NCBI RefSeq assembly: GCF_040958095.1
Contig: NC_091209.1
Coordinates: 8,089,032-8,153,031 of the forward strand
DNA: 64,000 nucleotides
Direction of reading: 5' to 3'
DNA from: Procambarus clarkii
Lineage: Eukaryota > Arthropoda > Malacostraca > Decapoda > Cambaridae
In this document: one piece after another, positions 26,769-38,427 of the stretch
How positions within the stretch are numbered: position 1 is the first letter of the stretch
How the letters are laid out: the number at the start of each line of letters is the position of its first letter
The notes under the pieces: generated by a model
What the model was told of the DNA's origin: nothing
Databases searched by the model: none
What the model saw: only the letters and a program-made list of their open reading frames with translations
Position numbers and translations under genes: made by a program

Positions 26769-27835
26769 ATATAGCACTTGGAACGGGGGAGGGGGTCAGG
26801 ATTTGGGATTGGACGGGAGGAAAGGTGAAAGGTGCCCAAACAGTTAGGCAGTTTAGGAAAAGGAAAGGTGCCCAACCAGTTGGACAGTTGGGGATTGGAG
26901 CAAATCAAGAGGAAAATACTCCCAACCATCAAGTGGCACAGAGCCAAAGTAGCAGAAGGAAGATCCACTGGGACTGATTAGGATTTAGCCATCCAAGAGA
27001 TGCCAGGTGCCCGTAATTCTTTTCTAAATCTAATGTTACTCAATTTATACCCATTGCTACTAGACCACCCAGTACAGGATACGAGTATGTCATTATATTT
27101 CTTTGACTAATTGGCATTTCCAGCTTCCACCTGTATTAATTTGTTTGTATTTTTTTCCCTTTCCCTTTACAAAAGCTTTTGATATGCACTTTGTCTATTC
27201 ACAGCTGATGGTGGTGGGAGAAAGTAGCAAGTGAATATTGTTATTGAATATAGCCTGATATTAGAATGACCTAGCCTGGCTTTAGCGTTTCGGTCAAGAT
27301 ATAGGGAAAAACACTTAGACTAAAACTTAAAACTAATTGAGATCAAAACATAAATTGAATAATTTGTATTAATTATTAATAAATTTGATTAATACATCAA
27401 ATAATTTGGGAATCTATCTGTTCTTTACACTCAGTATGTAGAACGGTCTCGTTTCAATGCCACAACTCGTCAAAATCGGCATGTTTCATACACATTCGTT
27501 CTTGGATAAAAATGTTCTTGTACCAGTAAATTAGTTCGTTGCATCTCCATTATCGTGCACGTGCGCTCTGAGAGCGTGCCAATACGCTCAATAGGCCTCA
27601 GGAATTAATTAAAGTATGCTTCCTAATTAGAAAACTTGAACTAGCTAGCCTCCCGCAGTTGATAAGCCTCTTTAATCCCAACAACAAAACTATATTAGGC
27701 TATATATAAGGAGGTCGTCTCTGGCGAAGGGGGCCGCGTTCTAGATGATCACGTCATAGATATAGGGAAGTGGTGATAAAGTTTTTAATAAGTTGAAAAG
27801 ATTTACCCTATAAGCTTTGCCTGTATTATTCAGAC

Positions 27836-27838
<3 letters not shown>

Positions 27839-27922
<84 letters not shown>

Positions 27923-28018
27923 TAAGAACTCTGACCCGGCCAGGATTCGAACCCATGCCGTCCAGGATCACCCCTAAACGTACACAGTACCGTGACCACC
28001 GCACCAATGATCGTTAGA
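27839..28018 (-). mobile_element. (TA)n and tRNA-derived SINE head, unit 5
   Basis: (TA)n of about 80 bp followed by the same SINE head on the minus strand. Confidence 0.7.
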
Positions 28019-28730
28019 CGATATACTTGTTGTTATTGTTATAAACAGCCTCCTGGTGCTTCGGTGCTCATTAACTCTTTAATAATTGTAAACAAAGCCG
28101 CCAAAGATTGAGAAAAGATGTACAGGTTCGTAAGTGCTTGCGGAATTGCTTCATGAATCCGGGAAATATACAGTACTTGTTAAGCTCAACGAATGACCAA
28201 TGCTGTCGTCAAAGTCAGCGTTGATACTTATTGAGTATATGTTGAAAAACAAGTTGTGTGTGTAGAGAAACACTAAATTGAGAGTAGACATTATTCCAGA
28301 TAACTTACCATCAGTAGTTCGTGAATATTTGTACATTCAGAGGTCTAGCTGCTTATATGAGGAGACGAAGAGCGAGATCAACGCGGCCTCAGACCAGTGT
28401 GGCTTAAAGTTTAAATATTTTAAATTCATATTTTTCTGTTGGACTCCAGGTTGTGCAACTTTTAGCATATCGTAGTCAATGGGTTAGGATTCAGCTTCGA
28501 TTCCGTTGTCCGGCTGCAAAAAGTTTCTCAAACATGTCACATTATTGTGATTTCATTGTATATCGGAAGTTCTTGATTCGGATGAGGGAGCAGTAGTACT
28601 CAATGGTGCTATTTTACATGTTATTGTCGGAACACACATACTAATTATCTCTCCCCTCGGTAGACGTCTTTCACTAGACAAGTGATTGTCCTCCTAACAG
28701 AACGTCGCATACCTTACCCGAGGCCGAAAA

Positions 28731-29441
28731 TCGTTGCACTAGGAGCCCATCCAAGGCTCCTATATATTATCACCCAATCCCACTCATATACATATCCAAC
28801 CCACGTTTGAAACAATCGAGGGACCCCTCCTCCACCACATTATGTGGTAATTAGTTCCACAAGTCAACAACCGGTTTTTGTTGATTTGTGGAACCAATTG
28901 CCGCGTAACGTGATGGAGGTTGGGTCTCTCGATTGTTTCAAGCGTGGGTTGGACATGTATATGAGTGGGATTGGGTGGTTATAAATAGGAGCTGCCTCGT
29001 ATGGGCCAATAGGCCATCTGCAGTTACCTTTGTTCTTATGTTCTTATAAATAGGAGCTGTCTCGTATGGCCAATAGGCCTTCTGCAGTTACCTTTGTTCT
29101 TATGTTCCTATTGAGGGTTACAAGAGAGCTAATGGACATAACAAAGGGAATATTAATTGGGTATTAAAAGTATCATCACGATACATAACTCGAAACATTG
29201 GGTATAAACTGGATAGGTTTATATTTCGGAAAAACCTGGGTAAATACTGGTTCGGTAACACGGTTGTTGATTTGTGGAATCAATTACTGCGTAACATAAT
29301 AAGAGTAGGGTCCCTTAATTGTTTCAAGCGTAGGTTGGACATATATATGAATGAGATTAGGTGGTTTTAAATAGGAGTGGCCTCGTATGGGCCAATAGGT
29401 CTTCTACCGTTACCTTTATTCTGATTTTTTTGCAAAAGAAC
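28731..29441. mobile_element. LINE 3' end block, unit 5
   Basis: Same foldback pair and second LINE 3' end as in unit 1. One G is missing in the GTATGGGCCAATAGG tail near 29069. Confidence 0.66.
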
Positions 29442-29778
29442 ATAAAATAGATCACTTGCCTTGAAAACATAGATTAGTTCCTGATACTAAATAATATCCG
29501 AAATTTAAAGCCAAAAGAGTTCAAATTTATGTGCAAATTTTCGAAGTAAGGTAATAGGTTTGTTTTTATAATTTGTATTCTAGAAACTTATTTTTAATTA
29601 ATAACAAGTGAGGCAGCGTGAAGCAGCCAGCACATGTACCTCAATCTCCAGGCATGTCACGTCACCTCGTCCTAGCGCGACCTATATATTAACTTCCAAA
29701 CAAGAGTTAGTTATTCATTTGCAGTTGGTTGCGTGTTGGAACAATTTCTACTGTCAGTCTGTCACACGTTCCGAGACA

Positions 29779-30298
29779 ATGGATACCACTGCTGCAGATG
29801 ATTATTTTCCTAGTCTTCCACTATCGATCTTAGTCGACGTAATGAACCTCGGTGAAGGATTTTCTGGCGACAAAATGTTAGAATTTATTGACAAATCAAA
29901 AGCCATTCTTAATGACTTGCATAATAACGATTCTACGATGTTATTCACTAGCAGCGTACAACTTGGAATTTTGTGCGCATTAACTCTCTCCATGCGTACG
30001 ACGTCGGTCAAGATGACGGGGCAATGGGAAGATGTCCTTTGGGGAATTATTGACCTAGCACCATCTTGTGAGCCTGATAATGACATCAATTTAAGCGCAC
30101 TCGAGTCTGTCGTGAAGCCCTGGATACTAACAATGTTCGCAGACCCAGAGATGTGCCCTAACCCGTACCTGCGTCTGAGAATGGTTTCACTTAATCCACA
30201 TTTGGCCAGAGACTTTCTTACAGGATGCCGCCTCGGGAATGCAAGCAGCTGCAGGCCTTGTGATCAACGAAAATATATGGATCGCGATCATTTATGTA
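29779..30298 (+). pseudogene. UBE4-like gene, copy 5, partial (runs into gap)
   Basis: The first 173 codons of the UBE4-like gene. Identical in frame to the other copies through LRLRMV. An extra T near 30184 and a missing G near 30269 then offset each other, leaving about 29 altered residues before the frame returns at KYMDRDHLC. Both indels lie within 120 bp of the N gap, so low-quality sequence at a contig end is as likely as real mutation. The rest of the gene is in the gap. Confidence 0.7.
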
Positions 30299-30798
30299 NN
30301 NNNNNNNNNNNNNNNNNNNNNNNNNNNNNNNNNNNNNNNNNNNNNNNNNNNNNNNNNNNNNNNNNNNNNNNNNNNNNNNNNNNNNNNNNNNNNNNNNNNN
30401 NNNNNNNNNNNNNNNNNNNNNNNNNNNNNNNNNNNNNNNNNNNNNNNNNNNNNNNNNNNNNNNNNNNNNNNNNNNNNNNNNNNNNNNNNNNNNNNNNNNN
30501 NNNNNNNNNNNNNNNNNNNNNNNNNNNNNNNNNNNNNNNNNNNNNNNNNNNNNNNNNNNNNNNNNNNNNNNNNNNNNNNNNNNNNNNNNNNNNNNNNNNN
30601 NNNNNNNNNNNNNNNNNNNNNNNNNNNNNNNNNNNNNNNNNNNNNNNNNNNNNNNNNNNNNNNNNNNNNNNNNNNNNNNNNNNNNNNNNNNNNNNNNNNN
30701 NNNNNNNNNNNNNNNNNNNNNNNNNNNNNNNNNNNNNNNNNNNNNNNNNNNNNNNNNNNNNNNNNNNNNNNNNNNNNNNNNNNNNNNNNNNNNNNNNN
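30299..30798. other. Assembly gap, 500 N
   Basis: Exactly 500 N between unit 5 and the CpG-rich satellite. The true distance and adjacency are unknown. Confidence 0.99.
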
Positions 30799-33495
30799 GC
30801 TGGTAGCGGCGAAAATCGCGCGGTTTTTGGCCGGTAGCTGCGAAAATCGCGCTATTTTTGGCCGGTAGCGGCGAAAATCGCGACTTTTGCCCGCCAGCTG
30901 CGAAAATCGCATAGTTTTTGCGCAAAATAGCGCGGTTTTCGGCCGTTAGCGGCAAAAATCGCCCGATTTTTGGCCGCTAGCGGCGAAATTCGCACGGTTT
31001 TTGGCCGCTAGCAGCGAAAATCGCGCTATTTTTGGCCGGTAGCGGCGAAAATCGCGATTTTTGCCCGGCCAGCTGCGAAAATCGCATGTTTTTTGCGCAA
31101 AATAGCTCGGTTTTCGGCCGTTAGCGGCAAAAAACGCGCTCTTTTTGGCCGCTAGCGGCGAAAATCGCGCAGTTTTAGGCCGGTAGCGGCGAAAATCGCG
31201 CTATTTTTTGCCGGTAGCGGCGAAAATTGCGATTTTCGCCCACCAGCTGCAAAAACCGCATGGTTTTTGCGCAAAATAGCGCGGTTTTTGGCCGTTAGCG
31301 GCAAAAATCGCCCGACTTTTGGCCGCTAGCGGCAAAAATCGGACGGTTTTTGGCCGCTAGCGGCGAAAATCACGCTATTTTTGGCCGGTTGCGGCGAAAA
31401 TCGCGATTTTTGCCCGCCAGCTGCGAAAATCGCATGGTTTTTGGCCGGTAGCGGCGAAAATCGAGCGGTTTTTGGCCGGTAGCGGCGAAAATCGCGCTAT
31501 TTTTGGCCGGTAGCGGCGAAAATCGGGATTTTTGCCCGCCAGCTGCGAAAATCGCATGGTTTTTGCGCAAAATAGCGCGGTTTTCGGCCGTTAGCGGCAA
31601 AAATAGCCCGATTTTTGGCCGCTAGCGGCGAAAATCGTACGGTTTTTGGCCGCTAGCGTTGAAAATCGCGCTATTTTTGGCCGGTAGCGGCGAAAATCGC
31701 GATTTTTGCCCGCCAGCTGCGAAAATCGCATAGTTTTTGCGCAAAATAGCGCGGTTTTCGGCCGTTAGCGGCAATAATAGGCCGATTTTTGGCCGCTAGC
31801 GGCAAAAATCGCGATTTTTGCCCGCCAGCTGCAAACATCGCATGGTTTTTGGCCTGTAGCGGCGAAAATCGCGCGGTTTTTGGCCGGTAGCGGCGAAAAT
31901 CGCGCTATTTTTGGCCGGTAGCGGCGAAAATCGCGATTTTTGCCCGCCAGCTGCGAAAATCGCATAGTTTTTGCGCAAAATAGCGCGGTCTTCGGCCGTT
32001 AGCGGCAAAAATCGCCCGACTTTTGGCCGCTAGCGGCAAAAATCGGACGGTTTTTGGCCGCTAGCGGCGAAAATCGCGCTATTTTTGGCCGGTAGCGGCG
32101 AAAATAGCGATTTTTGCCCGCCAGCTGCGAAAATCGCATGGTTTTTGGCTGGTAGCGGCGAAAATCGCGCGGTTTTTGGCCGGTAGCGGCGAAAATCGCG
32201 TTATTTTTGGCTGGTAGCGGCGAAAATCGCGATTTTTGCCCGCCAGCTGCGAAAATCGCATGGTTTTTGGCCGGTAGCGGCGAAAATCGAGCGGTTTTTG
32301 GCCAGTAGCGGCGAAAATCGCGCTATTTTTGGCCGGTAGCGGCGAAAATCGCGATTATTGTCCGCCAGCTGAGAAAATCGCATGCTTTTTGCGCAAAATA
32401 GAGCGGTTTTCGGCCGTTAGCGGCAAAAATAGCCCGATTTTTGGCCGCTAGCGGCAAAAATCGCGATTTTTGCCCGCCAGCTGCGAACATCGCATGGTTT
32501 TTGGCTGGTAGCGGCGAAAATCGCGCTATTTTTGGCCGGTAGCGGCGAAAATCGCGATTTTTCCCGCGAGCTGCGAGAATCGCATGGTTTTTGGCTGGTA
32601 GCGGCGAAAATCGCGCAGTTTTTGGCCGGTAGCGGCGAAAATCGCGCTATTTTTGGCTGGTAGCGGCGAAAATCGCGATTTTTGCCCGCCAGCTGCGAAA
32701 ATGGCATGGTTTTTGCGCAAAATAGCGTGGTTTCGGCAGTTAGCGGCAAAAATCGCCCGATTTTTGGCCGCTAGCGGCGAAAATCGCCCGATTTTTGGCC
32801 GGTAGCGGCGAAAATCGCGATTTTGGCACCGCCAGCTGCGAAAATCGCATGGTTTTTGGCCAGTAGCGGCGAAAATCGCGCTATTTTTGGCCGGTAGCGA
32901 CGAAAATCGCGATTTTTGCCGCCAGCTGCAAAAATCGCATGGTTTTTGACCGGTAGCGGCGAAAATCGAGCGGCTTTTGTCAGGTAGCGGCGAAAATCGC
33001 GCTATTTTTGGCCGATAGAGGCAAAAATCGCGATTTTTGGCCGGTAGCGGCGAAAATCGTACGGTTTTTGGCCGCTAGCGTTGAAAATCGCGCTATGTTT
33101 GGCCAGTAGCGGCGAAAATCGCGATTTTTGCCCGCCAGCTGCGAAAATCGCATGGTTTTTGGCCGGTAGCGGCGAAAATCGCGCGGTTTTTGGCCGGTAG
33201 CGGCGAAAATCGCGCTATTTTTGGCCGGTAGCGGCGAAAATCGCGATTTTTGCCCGCCAGCTGCGAAAATCGCATGGTTTTTGGCTGGTAGCGGCGAAAA
33301 TCGCGCGGTTTTTGGCCGGTAGCGGCGAAAATCGCGCTATTTTTGGCCGGTAGCGTCGAAAATCGCGACTTTTTCCCGCCAGATGCGAAAATCGCATGTT
33401 TTTTGCGCAAAATAGCGCGGTTTTCGGCCGTTAGCGGCAAAAATAGCCCGATTTTTGGCCGCTAGCGGCAAAAATCGCGATTTTTGCCCGTCAGC
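30799..33495. repeat. CpG-rich satellite, ~31-bp monomers with higher-order order
   Basis: The basic monomer is GGCCGGTAGCGGCGAAAAT plus CGCGCTATTTTT (about 31 bp). Variant monomers recur in a set sequence: CGCGCGG type, CGCGCTATT type, CGCGATTTTTGCCCGCC with AGCTGCGAAAATCGCATGG, then TTTTTGCGCAAAATAGCGCGG, then GGCCGTTAGCGGCAAAAAT. This gives a higher-order unit of roughly 150-220 bp with frequent rearrangement. Each monomer holds several CpGs and short palindromes (GCCGCTAGCGGC, TTTTGCGCAAAA). Minus-strand frames of 60-115 codons (RPKIARFSPLPAKN-type) are by-products. It ends within GCCCGTCAGCTGCG. Confidence 0.93.
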
Positions 33496-33965
33496 TGCGT
33501 TCACCGGTCATCCAGTGAATGCAATTTAAGCTTTGTTAATCTGTCTTCATATGAAAAATTCCTAATTTGGGGAATTTACTTCGTCATCCTACGCTGGACA
33601 CACGTTCAAGTGAATTTATATCCATTCTATAGTACGGCGACCAAAACTGAACTGCATAATCTAAATGAAGACCTAACCAGAGCAAGATATAGTTGAAGAA
33701 ACAACACCCGGTGTCTTGTTACTAACGCCTTCGATTAATAAATCCTAGTGTCCTATTTGCCTTATTACGAACATTCATGCATTGATCCTTTGTTTTTAAA
33801 TTCTTACTAATCATAACTCCCAGATCCCATTCGCAATCCGACTTCGCAATCTCAACACCATCTAGCTCGTATGTTGTAACTATCATCATTACCTAGCCTC
33901 AGAACTTTACATTTATCAGCATTAAACTGCATCTGCCAATCTTTTGACCGTTTCAAAAAACCCTA
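33496..33965 (-). mobile_element. CR1-like LINE reverse transcriptase fragment
   Basis: Minus-strand remnants read FNADKCKVLRLGND, then DLGVMIS-type and KANRTLGFINR-type stretches. These are the order and spacing of the C-terminal part of a CR1-like reverse transcriptase (NxDKCKVxHxG, DLGVxxS, NxxLGxIxR). Frames are interrupted. A decayed non-LTR fragment next to the satellite. Confidence 0.6.
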
Positions 33966-33995
33966 TTTAGATAAACTTGAAGTGATAGTGAGTCT

Positions 33996-34160
33996 TCTTC
34001 CTTGTTAATCTTCCCTCATCACAATCGACTTGAGAATGGTCCAAGGACGGACCGAAACGTCGTCGTCCCTTCACCTTCTAGTGTGTGGGTCTGGTCAACA
34101 TACTTCAGCAGCCAACGTGATTGCGACTCATCGCCTACTCTACTCTACTGTACTCAGTAC
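33996..34160 (+). mobile_element. Retroelement 3' end-like repeat with ribozyme-like core
   Basis: CTTGAGAATGGTCC, AAGGAC, GGACCGAAACGTCG: a GGTCC/GGACC stem followed by CGAAAC, reminiscent of a hammerhead core as carried by some Penelope-like and other retroelements, though the CTGATGA half is not well matched. I recall this sequence as a very abundant dispersed repeat in decapods. Family unresolved. Confidence 0.35.
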
Positions 34161-34164
34161 AAAA

Positions 34165-34295
34165 GACTGGGTTACTGCATTTGTTCCAAGCGTAGGTTTA
34201 ACATATATGAACTTATTGGATGGATATAAATAGGAGTTGCCTCGTATGGGCCAATAGGTCTTCGCAGTTTCCTGTCTTCCTATGTTAATAGTTTA
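34165..34295 (+). mobile_element. LINE 3' end fragment (TATGGGCCAATAGG tail)
   Basis: TTCCAAGCGTAGGTTTAACA, then AATAGGAGTTGCCTCG and TATGGGCCAATAGGTCTTC, the same LINE 3' tail family as in the 5.45-kb units but more diverged. Confidence 0.6.
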
Positions 34296-35460
34296 GATAG
34301 TTTTATGAGTTCCAAGCACTTGTCATTTGTTGTGGTAATTACCCCTTCAAATTATTGGATAGGTTTACTATACCTTCATTACACATTATGAAGTCATAGG
34401 TGGAATATAAAGGGCATCTTTATAAGCTGCTTATAGTATATACTGCTAAAGATTGTGTTGTGTTAGTATGTAGCGAGGCTTTGTGTATATCAAGCCCCCC
34501 CCCCCAACAACATATTCCTGAGCTCATCACACAAGCTGGAGTGCATGGAGGACACTAGTGTGTAAGCTTATTGTTAATGTGATATTAACAAAATGCTTCA
34601 GAACTTACAACATTCAACAAAGAAAAGTAAAGAGTTAAAGTGCTGTCTGACTAACATTTTATGTTCTTTATGTAACAAATATATTTTGGGGGGGTTGTCA
34701 TATCAGTAAACAAATAACAGTGGAAATGCAATTTTAATGTATATACTGATAACAAAGCACACAAGAATTAGAATTACACATTTTTCTTAGAAAATAATTT
34801 TTTATAATATACAATTTTCCCGCCTGATCTTGACTGCAATACTTCCATGATAATGAGATGTGTCTGTGGACACGAGTGAAGTGTAGAGACCGGTCACCGG
34901 CCACAACAGTGACGGTGTATTGTCCGGGTGCACTGAAGACCAGGCAGAGAGTTGAACAACAGTGACAACGTCAGGATACTCCGGTGTCCACTGCATGTGT
35001 TAGGATTAAGCCACGACTCTCGTATCTTAGCTCCACTGGATGTGATGGGGATATTTGTTTTTGTCACACAAGAGTTGTACATAATAAGTGTAAACTAATA
35101 CATAGTACTGTGGAACACCAAGTACGTCACGGGTCGCTCGAGACGCTCTATTGAAGAAATATGATAACATATCCAGTTTGCATTCCCAGCTCTATGCATT
35201 CTATACAACGGTGGATAATATGAATATCATAATATAAGAGTATCTTCAAGTTGATGTATATATGGGTGTAATTTTCCTAAACTTTTAAATAAATGTAGTT
35301 TCAGAGAAGAGTTGAAAGTGGCACAAGTAGAGAACGCCTTGTAATGAATGGCGGAGGAAGTCGACTTGTGTTAACTAGTGAACACAGGCGTTTAGTTTTT
35401 CCTCTCGGAAACAGGGAAGGTTTTACCCTCACACGAGCGCTTAGTACTGCACCAGTAGTA
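34296..35460. other. Intergenic, nothing firmly recognised
   Basis: Contains a C run at 34493-34503 and otherwise AT-rich unique-looking sequence. Minus-strand frames of about 62-64 codons at 34802-35082 overlap in different frames. One frame reads GQYTVTVVAGDRSL, faintly like a PKD-type beta strand, but it is interrupted and too short to call. No supported gene. Confidence 0.4.
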
Positions 35461-35750
35461 TAATGTCTCACAGCCTCTTACAAACTCTCTTGCACGGTCC
35501 AGGCCTGGTCGAAGACCGGGCCGCGGGACGCTAAGCCCCGAAATCACCGCAAGGTAAAGTTTAGCCCAACGACTTTAACTGGACGGTCTCGCTTCATGCA
35601 GGATGACATTCAATTCCCGGACCGTCCAAGTGGTTGAGCACCATTCCTTCCCCGCGTCCCATCCCTAATCTTATCCTGACCCCCAAGTGCTACATAGCCG
35701 TACTGGCTTGGCGCTTTCTCCTTACCTTTCCTTCCTGTACGGTTATTGTT
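35461..35750 (-). mobile_element. Dispersed LINE/SINE-type repeat remnants
   Basis: 35490-35565 holds CCAGGCCTGGTCGAAGACC and GACGCTAAGCCCCGAAATCA, which I recall as the tail of a dispersed decapod retroelement. 35600-35745 on the minus strand matches the SINE-like block in the 5.45-kb units (AGCACTTGGGGGTCAGGAT, AAGGAATGGTGCTCAACC). 35751-35877 has nothing recognised. Confidence 0.45.
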
Positions 35751-35877
35751 AACGTTGAAAGAAAAACACACAGGCAAGAAGCTTGGTATATAAGGTGCTT
35801 GATACATGTGTAGAAGTATAACTACGGTACTGTGCTCGAGGGTTGTGGCAGCAACTATCACACCCTCAACTCAACAT

Positions 35878-35883
35878 GGCGGG
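35878..35883. repeat. Target site duplication, left (GGCGGG)
   Basis: GGCGGG lies one base outside the left end of the terminal inverted repeat and again directly after the right end (51633-51638). Polintons make 6-bp target duplications, so this matches the family. Confidence 0.75.
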
Positions 35884-35884
35884 G

Positions 35885-37748
35885 AGTAGTGGAATTGAGG
35901 CCATAACGTGTCCGTTTTGCTTTTTTTTGAGGGACACGTTATGGCCTCATGTGTTTTCCGTTACAAATGGCGAGGGACACGTTATGGCCTCATGTGTTTT
36001 CGTTACAAATGCGAGGGACCACGTTATGGCCTCATGTGTTTTCGTTACAAATGGCGAGGGACACGTTATGGCCTTCATTGTTTGTTTTCGTTACAAATGG
36101 CGAGGGACACGTTATGGCCTCATGTGTTTTCGTTACAATGGCGAGGGACACGTTATGGCCTCATGTGTTTTCGTTACAAATGGCGAGGGACACTTTATGG
36201 CCTAGGTGTTTTTGTTACAAATGGCGAGGGAGACGTTATGGTCTAGGTGTTTTTGTTACAAATGGCGAGGGACACGTTATGGCCCCATGTTTTTTCGTTA
36301 CCCCCGGTGAGATTTAAGGGACACGTTATGGCCCCATGTTTTTTCGTTTACCCGGTGAGATTAAGGGACACGTTATGGCCTCATGTTTTTTCGTTACCCC
36401 GGGGAGCCATGCACGGGGCATGTGGCTAATGGTCAATGACGTCATCAACTTACCTGGGGATTAAAAGGCTGGCTTCTGGCCCCATCATATTTCGCACAGG
36501 CATTGCTAATAGTCACCCCGTATTCTTCTTCCCTGAATAAGTCCGTTTTCTGGTATAGTATGTTTTATTCCCATTTTCAATATTTATAGCAAAGGGGGAT
36601 TCAATGCTACCTTTCTGTCAAGCCTAATGTGCAATGGCGTTAATCATTATAAGCTCGTTATTCTCAATAAGGTATTGCCCGTACTGTTTCCCATTGTCTA
36701 AGATCATTTTATAGCTAGATTACATAATAATAACATAAGAAATGACTTCAAACCCTGTTTACAGAACCAGTATTTACCCAGGTCTTTTTCCTAATTCTAA
36801 AACTTATTCCAATTTATGTCCATTGTTTCATGTTCTGTCTAGTGTTGATAATTTTAATAGTCTATTAATATTCCCCCTTTATCATGTCCATTCATTCACA
36901 GCTCTATCATGTCACCTCTATTTCTTTGCCTTTCTAGAGAATATAATTTATGCTTTGTCAATCTTTCTTCAGAAATTGCCTTATTGAGCATAGGGCCAAA
37001 ATAAAAAAAAACTTACTATCTTTCATTTGTATGAAAACAGTCCCCTGCCAGGCGTAGTGACTTCAATGCGATTTCAGTACTAATCCAATATTACTGTATA
37101 AACTAACAGTACCCTGCCAGGCATGGTGACTTCAATGCGATTTCAGTACTAATCCAACATTACTGTATAAACTAACAGTCCCCTGCCAGGCATTGTAACT
37201 TCAATGAAAAGCAAGCCTCTCATGTTTTGAAATAAAGCCTTCGTTTCTGACGTCATCATCCCTAATGTGGCGCGAGGCGCGCTAAAATGCGGATCCCAGG
37301 AGGTTCACACATAAGTGTGAACTCTTAATCAGGCTTATACCTCACCTATACTCTATGCTTCATCAGAGTTGATATTCAGCTACAATAGCTCGTATTTTCG
37401 CTCATTGCTTATATTTTCTGTTATTCATAAACCCGATCAAACCCTTCCTAACCTAACCTAACCTAACATATTATTTATAACAAACAAATACATTCTACAG
37501 AACAGTTATTGTTGTTGTTTAGTGACATCGTGAAAAGCGACCTCAGGTATAGGGACAATGTATTGATGGTCATTAGCATATAGGTGTGAAGGTATTACAG
37601 TACCTTACTAGTCAACTATGTATGACGTCACCAGACAACCAATGCGCCCTTTGGCGTCCTACTTGCATGTGTATTTAATGTTATTATTCAAAAATGACTA
37701 GACTATCCATCCCCACCTAACCTAATCAGAGGTTTAAGAATATACATT
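35885..37748 (+). repeat. Polinton left terminal inverted repeat
   Basis: Matches the reverse complement of 49899-51632. It contains a tip hairpin (35896-35913 with 35932-35949), a 42-bp tandem array (35930-36410) built of GTTATGGCCTCATGTGTTTT and CGTTACAAATGGCGAGGGAC, a relic LINE-like piece (36740-36930), a ~65-bp tandem with CCTGCCAGGCATGGTGAC (37040-37200), and telomere-like (CCTAA)n at 37446-37466. Similarity stops after TATACATT at 37748. It is about 130 bp longer than the right repeat because of tandem-copy number. Confidence 0.93.
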
Positions 37749-38064
37749 GTATAGGTTTCTATTATTTTATTGGTAATAAAAGTTTACATTCTAGTCTTAA
37801 CAGTAAAATTGTAATGGGGAACAAGCATGATATTTCAGATGTTGGTCATAGCAATCCCAGATCCTGGTAATTTTTTGTGAGACCAGTTTCTCTGCCACAT
37901 CAAATCTGGAAAATAAATAGAACCCATATTAGCAACACAGAATAATAATAATAATAAATCAGCAATAATATGAAAGACAATATATAGCAAACATCTAAAA
38001 TATACTTACAACTTAGTAATATGAGGAGTCATCACACAAGCGATAGACATTTATTCCTCTCCAT
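37749..38064 (-). other. Polinton inner flank beyond protease region
   Basis: Between the left terminal repeat and the protease remnant. AT-rich, with AATAAA-like signals on the minus strand and exon-like bounds (a GTAAGT-type donor near 38007 and a TTTTCCAG-type acceptor near 37908). No independent gene called. Confidence 0.4.
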
Positions 38065-38427
38065 CTATGCAAAATGTCTTTTGCAGTTAGGCATTGCAAA
38101 ATTAGAATAAGCAAATTGTATTATCTTCCTATCGTTCATATCATATTCCCCATATTCAAATAAAGTTTCAAATTTATGTAGTGCAGCTCTCAAGTTAAAG
38201 TTGCAATAATTGATAGACGAAAAACATGGCATAGGCTCCACAATAATAGGAGTCCATGCTCTGCATGCGTTGTGTGAACATGTAAACTCTGTAATCTTCA
38301 AAATAAGAGAGGAATCTTGTAAATAACGTGAATGGAATTCCATCTTCACCCCAAAACTGTCCAACAGGGCGATAATGGCTCCTGAAGGTTTATTGTGTAC
38401 ATACACAGTCATCCAATGACCCATCAT
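38065..38427 (-). pseudogene. Polinton adenain-like cysteine protease, remnant
   Basis: A 120-codon stretch with GHWMTVYV followed by LLDSFG, the His and acidic motif pair of the adenovirus-type (C5) maturation protease found in Polintons. It sits at the family's usual place beside the capsid genes. The region 38428-38720 holds related but interrupted sequence. The protease is broken. In intact relatives it cleaves capsid precursors, such as the GGG-bearing protein at 39974-40408. Confidence 0.6.

Larger units (their letters stand above)
22393..27838 (+). repeat. Segmental tandem unit 4
   Basis: Starts and ends in (TA)n. Landmarks lie 5439 bp before those of unit 5. It shares private variants with unit 3's second half (G404R in the U-box, TTTTATTCTGAC in the 3' flank, ATCCACAATTAC near 26018), which suggests local exchange between neighbours. 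Confidence 0.93.
27839..30298 (+). repeat. Segmental tandem unit 5, cut by assembly gap
   Basis: Begins in (TA)n and is collinear with the other units until the N gap inside the UBE4-like gene. The sequence after the gap is an unrelated satellite, so the remaining ~3 kb of this unit, and possibly more units, are missing from the assembly. Confidence 0.92.

Noticed and set aside
30799-33480. Minus-strand Arg/Lys/Pro-rich frames up to 115 codons
   Set aside because: By-products of the CpG-rich satellite.
34802-35082. Possible PKD-like exon on the minus strand
   Set aside because: The GQYTVTVVAGD-like stretch is in a frame with early stops and no flanking splice structure that I could support.
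35843-36429. Frames of 60-122 codons (WRGTRYGLMCFRYK type)
   Set aside because: The 42-bp tandem in the Polinton terminal repeat is a multiple of 3 and stop-free in several frames; the same frames appear in 51192-51609 and 58694-59201.
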